Part shown: piece after piece, positions 19,780 to 28,030 of the stretch | How the letters are laid out: every line of letters starts with the position of its first letter | Numbering within the stretch: the stretch's first letter is position 1 | Assembly (NCBI GenBank): GCA_035280425.1 | Contig: DATEFW010000018.1 | Coordinates: 62,001 to 126,000, forward strand | Direction of reading: 5' to 3' | From: QHXW01 sp035280425 | Lineage (GTDB): Bacteria > Acidobacteriota > Terriglobia > Bryobacterales > Bryobacteraceae | Length of the DNA: 64,000 nt | The notes under the pieces: model-generated | The model's database searches: none | Seen by the model: the letters and a program-made list of their open reading frames with translations, nothing else | What the model was told of the DNA's origin: nothing | Position numbers and translations under genes: made by a program

Positions 19780-20562
19780 CTACATGGTTTTGAGCCGGAT
19801 ATTCCGGACTTCCACCTTCATGGGCGGCCCGAGATGCAGTTGTATGCCGATGAGGCCGCTCATTTTCCGGTTCGGCACGTCATCGTCCACGAGCCCGCTC
19901 ATCACGTGGCCATTCATCACCTGAACGAGCACGTTGCCGCGCGCAATGATGTCGTAATCGTTCCAGCCGCCATTCTGGATGAAGCTTTTCAGCTCCCCGC
20001 CGTCTCCCAGAGAACCGACGACACCCGGTTTCTTCCCCGCTGGGACATAGTTGAACTGGCCGCGAAGCGCCAGAAAACCGCGACCGCGCTCTTCGTAGAT
20101 CTGGCCGGTGAACCGGTCTTCGGCATCGATGTCGGCCTGATAACCTTTCATGGCCCAACGAATATTCGGAAGCTCGATGCTGCGGTACTGGATGCCGCTG
20201 TTCACTGCGCCCAGCCGGTACTGGAGCTTTAATTCGAAATCCGCCGGGCTGCCGCCGCGCCAGATGAGGAAGCTGTTTTGCTTGGGCATGGTTTGGGCGG
20301 TGGTCTCGCCGACAATCGCGCCGTTTTCCACGCGCCACAGTTTCGGATCTCCGTCCCAGCCGGTCAAGGTCTTGCCGTCAAAGATCTGGCGAAATCCGGT
20401 CTCGTCTTTCAGAGGCTGCGGCAGTTCCATCTCGAATCCGCCGCCTTTCCGCGGCGGTTTCTGCTGGGTAAGTAACGGGGCCACGAAAACAGCAAGGCAA
20501 CCGACGGCAACGAGCACGGGTCGCACGGCCCTCCTGATCCTTTCTCCATGAACGACGTACAT
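19780..20562 (-). CDS. DUF1080 / 3-keto-disaccharide hydrolase-type secreted protein
   Basis: 260 residues. A leader (VLVAVGCLAVFVAPLLTQQ) precedes a concanavalin-like beta-sandwich with FRQIFDGKTLTGWDGDPKLW, ENGAIVGET, SFLIWRGGSPADFELKLQY, NSGIQYRS and YQADIDAED, the DUF1080 signature series. Members hydrolyse 3-keto-glycosides made by glycoside 3-dehydrogenases. Only 21 bases separate it from the upstream TIM-barrel epimerase gene, so they form an operon. Export to the periplasm is predicted. Confidence 0.9.
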   Translation of the reverse strand: MYVVHGERIRRAVRPVLVAVGCLAVFVAPLLTQQKPPRKGGGFEMELPQPLKDETGFRQIFDGKTLTGWDGDPKLWRVENGAIVGETTAQTMPKQNSFLIWRGGSPADFELKLQYRLGAVNSGIQYRSIELPNIRWAMKGYQADIDAEDRFTGQIYEERGRGFLALRGQFNYVPAGKKPGVVGSLGDGGELKSFIQNGGWNDYDIIARGNVLVQVMNGHVMSGLVDDDVPNRKMSGLIGIQLHLGPPMKVEVRNIRLKTM

Positions 20563-20583
20563 CTGGCTCTCCTTCCGGGTATT

Positions 20584-21630
20584 TCAATCCCAACCGTGGG
20601 CGTTTCGCACCGAGATCATGACATTCAACACGTCCTGCCAGGTTTTCGGATCGGTCATCACGGCGTTTGGAAACATGCAGCCGTCCCAGCAGATGTGCTC
20701 GAATTTTCGCGTTACTTTTCCGGTATCATCCCGCATCCAGGCGCCGGCGTCGCGGACGATATCGAGCTTGCCGTTGGGGTCGGTGGGCAAGCAATGGCGG
20801 CCGGTTTTGTCGTGCGAGCCTGAACCCTTCACGGTCCCATCGTTTTGCGCCACGTGAAAATCCTTGGTCCAGGGGCGCAGCGCCGCAGCCATGGTTCGAT
20901 ATGCGTGAGCAAAACGTTCCTGATCCGACCAGTCAAAATTTTCGGGAAGCAGGCGGTCTTCCGGAGCGTTGTATCCGAGGGTGAAGAGCATGGTATGGGC
21001 CATGTCCGCCTGAAATCCGAGTGTTTGCGGGCGGCCGACGAGCTCGAGAAGCTGGACCATGTGACGCCAGCCGTGCATGCCGCCCCAACAGATTTCGCCT
21101 TCGGCTGCGAGCTGCTCGCCGAAGTCTTCCGCAATGGCACAGGCTTCGCGAAAGGTCTGGGCGATGCGACGGGTATTTTGCCCGGGGTCGCGGGCCCAGT
21201 CGGCCGGGCCGGCAGCCGAATCGATGCGTATGATTCCGTACCGTCTGATTTTCAGGTCACGGAGCTTGCGGCCGATGCGGCACGCTTTTTTCACCTGATC
21301 GAGGAAGCGGACACGCTCGGCTTCGTTGCCCATGGCCGATCCGCCGCCGGTGGGTGGCCACACTGGAGCGACCAGCGAACCAACCAGGAGGCGGCGCGAG
21401 GCGATGCGATCCGCCAGGCGTTCCAAGTCCGCATTTGAGGAATCGATCTCGATATGAGGTGCGAAAAGGAACAAATCTACACCGTCGAAGCGGATGCCAT
21501 TGGAGGAGGCAGCGGCGGTGAGATCCAACATGGTGTCCAGGTCAATGGGAGGCTCCGAGCCAGGACCTTTGCCGACTAATCCAGGCCACATGGCATTGTG
21601 AATCGCGGGATGGGCGTGCGTGGTGGTCAT
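20584..21630 (-). CDS. sugar phosphate isomerase/epimerase family TIM-barrel protein
   Basis: 348 residues, xylose-isomerase-like TIM barrel (AP_endonuc_2 type). Recognisable parts: NGIRFDGVDLFLFAPHIEID, GLVGKGPG, the metal-ligand regions GEICWGGMHG and QADMAHTM, and a C-terminal FHVAQNDGTVKGSG. Cytosolic, no leader. ATG at 21630 has AAGGA six bases upstream; an in-frame earlier start is less likely. In soil bacteria such proteins accompany DUF1080 hydrolases in 3-keto-sugar catabolism, which fits the adjacent gene. Exact reaction not determinable. Confidence 0.82.
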   Translation of the reverse strand: MTTTHAHPAIHNAMWPGLVGKGPGSEPPIDLDTMLDLTAAASSNGIRFDGVDLFLFAPHIEIDSSNADLERLADRIASRRLLVGSLVAPVWPPTGGGSAMGNEAERVRFLDQVKKACRIGRKLRDLKIRRYGIIRIDSAAGPADWARDPGQNTRRIAQTFREACAIAEDFGEQLAAEGEICWGGMHGWRHMVQLLELVGRPQTLGFQADMAHTMLFTLGYNAPEDRLLPENFDWSDQERFAHAYRTMAAALRPWTKDFHVAQNDGTVKGSGSHDKTGRHCLPTDPNGKLDIVRDAGAWMRDDTGKVTRKFEHICWDGCMFPNAVMTDPKTWQDVLNVMISVRNAHGWD

Positions 21631-21827
21631 CGAAATTCCTTGGCGGACGTATACTCGCGAGCGCAAGCATCACCGACACCTGAAGATCAAGGTCAGTGCG
21701 GGCCGAAAACGGGTATTAGACGGTTGCGCGACCCGGATATTCAGGCTTCGGATTCGTCCGCGTTGAAAGTGTCAAGGAGTCGGAGCGGCATTGTAACATC
21801 TGAAACGGTCCCTGTCAAACTAACCTA

Positions 21828-21857
21828 TTGACACTACTGCGGGGCGAAGCGTACAAT
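21828..21857 (+). promoter_or_regulatory. predicted sigma-70 promoter of TonB receptor 2
   Basis: A consensus TTGACA (21828-21833) and TACAAT (21852-21857) with an 18-base spacer, about 70 bases before the receptor ATG. One of the best promoter matches in the window. Confidence 0.65.
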
Positions 21858-21868
21858 CCTCCACTGAC

Positions 21869-21890
21869 CCGATTGAGTCGTTTCAATCGG
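21869..21890. promoter_or_regulatory. LacI-type operator candidate
   Basis: CCGATTGA and TCAATCGG form 8-bp perfect arms around GTCGTT, with CG exactly at the centre. Central CG and flanking TTGA/TCAA are typical of LacI-family operators. It lies just downstream of the predicted transcription start of TonB receptor 2, where a repressor would block elongation or initiation. A partial half-site TGAAACG is present at 21801-21807. The LacI gene at about 19 kb is the obvious candidate regulator. Confidence 0.55.
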
Positions 21891-21927
21891 CGGGTTCCTC
21901 TTGACACGCCACCCATAGGAGAGAGTG

Positions 21928-24900
21928 ATGAAGCCACGTTCTGCTTTGAATTTTTGTCTTTGTGCGGCAATGCTGTTCTTTATTTGCACCTTCGCCCCGA
22001 GCGCGAATGCGCAAGTGGCCGCAGCGGGCGCCATCCTGGGCACGGTGAGCGACCCAACCGGCGCGATCATTCCGGATGCCGAAGTTACCGTAACGAATAC
22101 GGCCACACAGACTAAGCGCACGGTGAGCACCAATGCGCAGGGGTTTTACTCGTTTGAATCCCTGCTCGCCGCGTCCTATGACGTGGTTGTCAAGAAAACC
22201 GGGTTCCAGACGTTTACGGCACAGAACGTGAAGGTGGACGCCGGCTCGCGCGTGCAGGTCAACGCCAGCCTTCTAGTCGGCACGGAAGCCACCGAAGTTC
22301 AGGTACAAGGGGAGGCCTTGGCGGTCGAAACCGCGTCAAGCGAGTCCGGTGGCACCATCGCCAGCCGGCAGATCGAGAATTTCGCCTTGAACGGCAGAAA
22401 CTTCCAGATGCTGGCCATGCTGGTTCCGGGCGTCAACAATATCAACGGCGCGCAGGAGATGGGCGGCGGCGGTTTGACGCAAGGCAACACGATTTCGGTA
22501 AACGGGGTCGGAACCGAGTTCACCAACTTCCTGCAGGACGGCACGTTCAACATGAACACCGGGTGCCAGTGCGGCGTGAACATCACTTCGCCGCTCGAAA
22601 CAATCGGCGAGTTCCGCATCGTAAAGGACAACTTCTCCGCCAAGTATCCCCTCTCCGGCAGTGCCAATATCATGGTGGAGACCAAGTCGGGCACCAACGC
22701 ATTTCATGGAAGCGGCTACGAATACCTGCGCAATGACAAGTTCGATGCCCGGAACTTCTTTGACGGAAGCACCAAGGCGCCGCTGCGGCAGAATATTTTT
22801 GGCTTTGAAGTCGGCGGGCCGATTAAGAAAAACAAGACGTTCTTCATGGCTAGCGAGGACTGGCGCCGGCGCAGCGTCGGGCAGACTCTGCGAGGCGCGT
22901 TCCCGGATCAGGCGATCCGCAATGGCGACTTCACCAACAGCGGTACGTTGGGTACCGGAGGTCTGCAGCTGGATGCCAATTCCATCAAGCTCGAGAACCA
23001 ACTGCACCCGGGCGTAAACTGTGTCAGCGATGCGACACATTTGAATCCGGCCTGCTTCGACTCGAACGCCGTGGCGATTATGAACAAGTATTGGCCGCTT
23101 CCCAACAACCCGTCGGGCGGCTTCCTGAACTACATCAATAACGGCGCGGAGCGATTTCCGCAGCGCGATGACACCTACCGCGTCGACCAGTATTTCAGCG
23201 AGCGCTTCACGCTGATGGGCCGTGTATCGTACGAGACCGCCACGGACACGCCTGCAGCCGAGACCTGGAACGGCCTGGTGGCGCCCACCCTGGGCCAGTC
23301 CATCAAAACGACCGGTTTCAACGGCCTGGTTCGTTTCACCGCGAATATCAGTCCCCGGATGATCAACCAGACGACTCTGGCGCAGACCTACGATAAGCCG
23401 CGGCTGACGGTGGTCAATGCCGCGCTTCCCACGGACATTAACCTGGGCCGTCCCTACACGGATCACAACCCTCTGGTGCCCAACATCAGCATCAGCGGCG
23501 GCTGGCAGGGGCTGGGTGCATTTTCGCTCCCGGTTACGGCAAGCGACGGAGAAGGCACGTTCTCCGACGATTTCAGCTACGTCAAAGGCAATCACGTCCT
23601 GCAAGCAGGTGTGCTTTACATTTTCGGCATCAAGCGCCAGAACTTTTTCAGCAACACGCATGGATCTTACAGTTTCAGCGGCGTCCACAGCAATGACCCC
23701 ATGGCCGATTTCCTTCTGGGATTGGATGCCAGCTTTTACCAGACCAGTGCCGAGCGCGAAGGTTACTATCACTACAAACAGTTGGAGGCTTATTTCCAGG
23801 ACGACTGGAAAGTGACCCGCAGGCTGACTTTGAATCTCGGTCTCCGCGAAGTCTGGTACTCGCCGGATACGATCTCCAATCAGCCGTGGACCGACTTCGA
23901 CCCGCCGAAATTCGACGCGTCCGCCGCGCCTGTAGTGCTGCCAAGTGGAAATTTTCAGACCAACGCAGCAGGAGTTCCCGTAAATGCTGCTGGCCAACCG
24001 GTGCCCGATTATCTTACTAACGGCCTTGCCTTTGCCGGCCAGAATGGGACGCCGGCCGGCATCTATAAAAGCCGGGTCTGGAACCTCGGGCCGCGCATCG
24101 GGTTCGCCTATGACGTTTTCGGCGACGGCAAGACCTCGGTTCGCGGCGGTTTCGGCATCGGCTACAGCCGGACTCCGTTCGGGAATTATGCTTCGCTAAA
24201 CAACCCGCCGTTCATCACCAATGTCAACCTGATAAACGGCACCTTGTCGAACGCATCGCTGGGCAGCCAGGCGGCGGCGATTACCGGATCCAACCTGAAC
24301 TTCGTGGGGCCGCCCAATAACCTGTTCAAGCCCACGCAACTGGACACCTGGAGTTTGACAGTGGAGCGGGAGGTGATCCCGCGGGGCGTGGCGAGCATTG
24401 CTTATGTGGGCAGCGCCGCGCACTACCTGTCCGGCTATTACGACTACAACTTTCCGCTCCCCATGGCAGGCCCTTCGGTCAACGATCCGGGTTGTTTACA
24501 GCCGGGACAGTCGATTCCATCGGGAGGTTTTCAGTTCGACCCGTGTCTGAACGCCGGCATTGTGTCGGCCGATTACACGCGTCCGTTCAAGGGCTGGAGC
24601 ACGATCGGCACCGGTGGTGCCGAGGCCGCGGCGAATTACTACGGCAACTCGAATTACAATTCGCTCCAATCCGGCTGGAAATACAGTTCCGACCATCTTA
24701 CGCTTACGCTTGCCTATACTTTCGCCAAAGGTTTAGCCAACGTCGCCGGCCGCGGGTTCGGGTCAGGCGGTCAGACCGGCGCCGGCGCGCAAAACTCGCG
24801 TGACTTCCATGATGAATACGGACCCATCGGTTGGGACCGCCGGCATATTTTCACTTCCGGTTACATCTACGATCTGCCGTTCCTGAGAAATGCCAAGGGT

Positions 24901-25341
24901 TGGGTCGGGGCGGCATTCGGGAAGTGGACCTTCTCGGGACTGACCGCTATCGAGAGCGGATTTGCGTATTCGCCAGGAATGTCGATTGGCACCCCGGGAC
25001 TGGCGACGCGGCCGAACGTGGTTGGCAAGCTAAGCTATCCACACAAAAACGGCGAATGGTTCGATACCAGCGCATTTGCACCACCGGCGTTCGGATTCTT
25101 CGGAAATGCCGGTGTGGGCTTAATACGGGGCCCGGCGGAAAATACCTGGAATTGGGCGCTCTACAAAACATTCCCGATCACCGAAAGGGCCAGGATTCAG
25201 TTCCGCGGAGAATTCTTCAACATCTGGAACCATACCAACTTCGGCAACGTGGATACCAGCTTTGGTTCCGGTACTTACGGGCAGATTACATCCGCTTTGA
25301 ACCCCCGCATCCTGGAGTTCGCTTTGCGGCTGGCGTTCTGA
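21928..25341 (+). CDS. TonB-dependent receptor, Oar-like, with carboxypeptidase-regulatory domain (receptor 2)
   Basis: 1137 residues. Signal peptide (LCAAMLFFICTFAPSANAQ), CarboxypepD_reg domain at about 30-115 (GAILGTVSDPTGAIIPDAEV, NAQGFYSFESLLAASYDV), plug (NFALNGRNFQMLAMLVPGV, ETKSGTNAFHGSGYEYLRN), then a barrel with typical DNFS/LNLGLR strands and C-terminal EFALRLAF. ATG at 21928 follows AGGAGAG. Divergent from the sugar TIM-barrel/DUF1080 operon and followed by two TPR genes in the same direction, with a hairpin between. It probably imports a saccharide-derived ligand; this is inference from context. Confidence 0.93.
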   Translation: MKPRSALNFCLCAAMLFFICTFAPSANAQVAAAGAILGTVSDPTGAIIPDAEVTVTNTATQTKRTVSTNAQGFYSFESLLAASYDVVVKKTGFQTFTAQNVKVDAGSRVQVNASLLVGTEATEVQVQGEALAVETASSESGGTIASRQIENFALNGRNFQMLAMLVPGVNNINGAQEMGGGGLTQGNTISVNGVGTEFTNFLQDGTFNMNTGCQCGVNITSPLETIGEFRIVKDNFSAKYPLSGSANIMVETKSGTNAFHGSGYEYLRNDKFDARNFFDGSTKAPLRQNIFGFEVGGPIKKNKTFFMASEDWRRRSVGQTLRGAFPDQAIRNGDFTNSGTLGTGGLQLDANSIKLENQLHPGVNCVSDATHLNPACFDSNAVAIMNKYWPLPNNPSGGFLNYINNGAERFPQRDDTYRVDQYFSERFTLMGRVSYETATDTPAAETWNGLVAPTLGQSIKTTGFNGLVRFTANISPRMINQTTLAQTYDKPRLTVVNAALPTDINLGRPYTDHNPLVPNISISGGWQGLGAFSLPVTASDGEGTFSDDFSYVKGNHVLQAGVLYIFGIKRQNFFSNTHGSYSFSGVHSNDPMADFLLGLDASFYQTSAEREGYYHYKQLEAYFQDDWKVTRRLTLNLGLREVWYSPDTISNQPWTDFDPPKFDASAAPVVLPSGNFQTNAAGVPVNAAGQPVPDYLTNGLAFAGQNGTPAGIYKSRVWNLGPRIGFAYDVFGDGKTSVRGGFGIGYSRTPFGNYASLNNPPFITNVNLINGTLSNASLGSQAAAITGSNLNFVGPPNNLFKPTQLDTWSLTVEREVIPRGVASIAYVGSAAHYLSGYYDYNFPLPMAGPSVNDPGCLQPGQSIPSGGFQFDPCLNAGIVSADYTRPFKGWSTIGTGGAEAAANYYGNSNYNSLQSGWKYSSDHLTLTLAYTFAKGLANVAGRGFGSGGQTGAGAQNSRDFHDEYGPIGWDRRHIFTSGYIYDLPFLRNAKGWVGAAFGKWTFSGLTAIESGFAYSPGMSIGTPGLATRPNVVGKLSYPHKNGEWFDTSAFAPPAFGFFGNAGVGLIRGPAENTWNWALYKTFPITERARIQFRGEFFNIWNHTNFGNVDTSFGSGTYGQITSALNPRILEFALRLAF

Positions 25342-25360
25342 CTCTGTTTCCGTGCTGACG

Positions 25361-25389
25361 TGCCCGGCGCTCTCGACTGGCGCCGGGCA
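25361..25389 (+). terminator. terminator-like hairpin after TonB receptor 2
   Basis: TGCCCGGCGC and GCGCCGGGCA make a perfect 10-bp stem with a 9-base loop, 20 bases after the stop codon. It is followed by TTCC rather than a T run, so factor-independent termination may be weak. Confidence 0.55.
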
Positions 25390-25409
25390 TTCCATGCTAA
25401 CCTCGGGCC

Positions 25410-26564
25410 ATGCGGGGGCGTGGTTTGCCTGCAAGTATCCTGATCGTCTGGTGCCTGTTCGCCAATGAGGCAGCCGCGCTATCCGATAACGCCGGAAATC
25501 ATTTTGCGCGCGCCGTTGAACTGGTGCAGCAGGGCAAGACCGACCTCGCGCAGTCCGAGTATAAGGCCGGGCTCAAGTTGAATCCCGGAGACTCGCAGGC
25601 ATGGAATAATCTCGGCGTTCTTTATTTCCGTCAACAGAAGATGAAGCCGGCGATCGACGCGTTCGAGAGGGCCGAACGGCTGGATCATCGAAATTCGGAA
25701 ATCAACTTCAACCTGGGTTTGGCGCTTTCGCAATCGGGCGAGTCACGACGGGCCATCGATTATCTTTCAGTCGCCGCACAGGAGGGCGCGGATGCTGCCC
25801 AAATTCATTTTTTGCTGGCAACGTGCTGGTTCGATCTGCACGAATGGCACAACTCAATCGCCGAGCTGGAGTTGGCGCGCGGCAGCACGGCCGGCTCTCC
25901 AGAAATGCTATTTCTGCTGGTGCGAGCGTACCGGAACGCAAATGAGCCGCGGAAATCGCTGGAGGCTACCGCCGCGTTTTTGAAGTATTATCCCGATTCT
26001 CCTCTGCTGCACGAAATGCTGGCGGAGGCGCACGATGAAGTCAACGAGCCGGAAGGAGCCGAGGCGGAACTCAAGGCGGCCATCGCCGGATCGCCGCAGG
26101 CGCCGCAGCTTCATTTTCTTCTCGGCTATTTTTATTGGAGGTGGACGCGTTTCGAAGAGGCGGTCGTTCCGCTCGAGGCGGAGATCCGGATCAATCCTCG
26201 TTTTGCGCCGGCGTACTTCTGCCTGGGCGACGTACGATTCCGCGAGGGCCGCTCGGAACAGGCCGCGCGGTATTTCGCCAAAGCGATCGAGATTGACGCA
26301 ACCTATGGCGAAGCCGTACTCGGGCTGGGAAAGGCTTATGTCGAGATCAAGCGGCCTGGCGATGCGGTCCCGTTGTTTCGCCGCGCGACCGAGCTGCTGC
26401 CAAATCGCGTTGAACCCTGGAGCTGGCTTGGTAGAACGCTCATTCAGTTAGGCCGCAATGAGGAAGGCCGCAACGCACTGGCCCAGGTCAAGCGCATGAA
26501 TGCTGCGCAGCACAGGCCGGTGACTGGTAATCTCCGTCCGGCGGCTCCGGGGAACGCTCAATGA
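25410..26564 (+). CDS. TPR-repeat protein, exported
   Basis: 384 residues with an N-terminal leader (LPASILIVWCLFANEAAAL) and about nine tetratricopeptide repeats, e.g. AWNNLGVLYFRQQKMKPAID, NFNLGLALSQSGESRRAIDY and YFCLGDVRFREGRSEQAARY. TPRs bind protein partners; no enzymatic domain is present. It follows TonB receptor 2 and overlaps the next TPR gene by four bases (ATGA), so the two are translationally coupled. A scaffold or chaperone role at the envelope is inferred. Confidence 0.85.
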   Translation: MRGRGLPASILIVWCLFANEAAALSDNAGNHFARAVELVQQGKTDLAQSEYKAGLKLNPGDSQAWNNLGVLYFRQQKMKPAIDAFERAERLDHRNSEINFNLGLALSQSGESRRAIDYLSVAAQEGADAAQIHFLLATCWFDLHEWHNSIAELELARGSTAGSPEMLFLLVRAYRNANEPRKSLEATAAFLKYYPDSPLLHEMLAEAHDEVNEPEGAEAELKAAIAGSPQAPQLHFLLGYFYWRWTRFEEAVVPLEAEIRINPRFAPAYFCLGDVRFREGRSEQAARYFAKAIEIDATYGEAVLGLGKAYVEIKRPGDAVPLFRRATELLPNRVEPWSWLGRTLIQLGRNEEGRNALAQVKRMNAAQHRPVTGNLRPAAPGNAQ

Positions 26565-28030
26565 GATGCGCGATTTCACTCCTGGCGCTTGCGTTGTGTG
26601 TTTTGCCCGGGCACGCGGAGGAAGATAAGACCCGCGATGCGCGCCCGGTGAGCTGGGAAGCGCAGCTCCGCCAAGGCATGGAGTTGTTGCGGGAAAAGAA
26701 ATACTCGGAAGCGCGCACATGTTTCCAGCGCACGACCGAGTTGAATCCGCGCTCCGCCGAGGGTTTCTTCTATCTCGGCATGAGCACGCTCCATTTGGGC
26801 GATCGTGCCGCTGCCGAGGCTTTTTTGCGGCGGGCGGTGAAGCTCGATCCTGCCGGCGTCAATGCGCTCTATAATCTCGGCGTTCTGCTGATGGAAGAAC
26901 ACAAGCCCGCAGAGGCGGCAGCTTATTTCGAAAGAGCGAAGAAAGCCGGCCCGCTCACTCAGGAGCTTGCGGTCAACCTGGCGCGGGCATATCTGGAGTC
27001 GGGAAAAAATCAGGGGGCTCTCGAAGCGATCGAATCCGCGGGCCGCCGTTTTCCGCAGGATGCCGCGTTATACCTGGCGACCGGCCAGCTTCTCTACCAG
27101 CATGGCCTTTCCACACGGGCCTGCACGGAACTCGCGAAGGCGGCAAGTCTGGAGAAGGGAAGCGCGGAAATTGCGGTGCCGATGATCGCCGCTTGCCTGG
27201 CGGGCGGTAACGTAGCGAATGCCCGGGTTGCGCTGGCGGAAATTCCCGAACGCGAGCGGTCGAGCGCGCAATATCATTCGCTATCTGCACAGGTTAGTCT
27301 TGCGGCGGGCGATAAACAAGCTGCGCTCGAGGAAATGAATTCCGCGGTGCGCAGCGAGCCTCAAAATCCCGTTTTGCTTTTGGAACTCGGCCGCGTCCAA
27401 CAAAAATGCGGCGAGCAGCAAAAGGCGATCGAGGTGCTGGAGAAGGCTGCGGCGATTGCTCCCGATCTGCCCGAGATCCCTTACAGCATGGCCGTGAGTT
27501 ATATCACCGCCGAGGACGACCAGAGAGCGATTGAATTGCTGGCGCGGGCACTGAAGCTCGCGCCGCAATTCGACCGGGCGCTCTTTTTCCTGGGAAGTAT
27601 TCATCTTTCGCGCGACCGTTTGAACGATGCCGACCGGCTGTTGTCGGAGGCTTTGCGCCTGGCTCCGCAGAATCCCTTCTATCATTGTTTCCTCGGAATG
27701 CTTCGCGCGCGGCAAAACCGAACTGCCGAAGCGGAGCAACAGTTCCGCCAGGCCGAAGCCATCAGCCCCTCTTACGCACTGCCGCATTTCCACATGGGGC
27801 GCCTGCTGGAGCGCGCGGGGAAAAGTGCCGATGCCGAGGCGGAGCTGGAGAAGGCCGTATCCATGCAGCCGGATATGGCGGAAGCCTACTACCAGCTTGG
27901 CCTGCTGCTGAACAAACGCGGGGAAAAAGAAAAAGCCGAGCAGGCGCTGGCGCGTTTCAAGTCGCTTCGCGACGCCGAATCGAGCGAACGCGAGATCGTT
28001 CTCAAGGAGCTGCAGGAGACGGTGCGCTAG
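26561..28030 (+). CDS. TPR-repeat protein, exported
   Basis: 489 residues: leader (RCAISLLALALCVLPGHAE) followed by about twelve TPR units, e.g. FFYLGMSTLHLGDRAAAEAF, LYNLGVLLMEEHKPAEAAAY, FHMGRLLERAGKSADAEAEL and AYYQLGLLLNKRGEKEKAEQ. Coupled to the preceding TPR gene through ATGA. Its last 29 bases overlap the 3' end of the convergent cytochrome gene. The pair may have arisen by duplication. Confidence 0.85.
   Translation: MRCAISLLALALCVLPGHAEEDKTRDARPVSWEAQLRQGMELLREKKYSEARTCFQRTTELNPRSAEGFFYLGMSTLHLGDRAAAEAFLRRAVKLDPAGVNALYNLGVLLMEEHKPAEAAAYFERAKKAGPLTQELAVNLARAYLESGKNQGALEAIESAGRRFPQDAALYLATGQLLYQHGLSTRACTELAKAASLEKGSAEIAVPMIAACLAGGNVANARVALAEIPERERSSAQYHSLSAQVSLAAGDKQAALEEMNSAVRSEPQNPVLLLELGRVQQKCGEQQKAIEVLEKAAAIAPDLPEIPYSMAVSYITAEDDQRAIELLARALKLAPQFDRALFFLGSIHLSRDRLNDADRLLSEALRLAPQNPFYHCFLGMLRARQNRTAEAEQQFRQAEAISPSYALPHFHMGRLLERAGKSADAEAELEKAVSMQPDMAEAYYQLGLLLNKRGEKEKAEQALARFKSLRDAESSEREIVLKELQETVR

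Noticed and set aside
22336..23997. 553-codon minus-strand open frame inside TonB receptor 2
   Set aside because: Lies wholly antisense to a clear receptor; no motif, no ribosome site.
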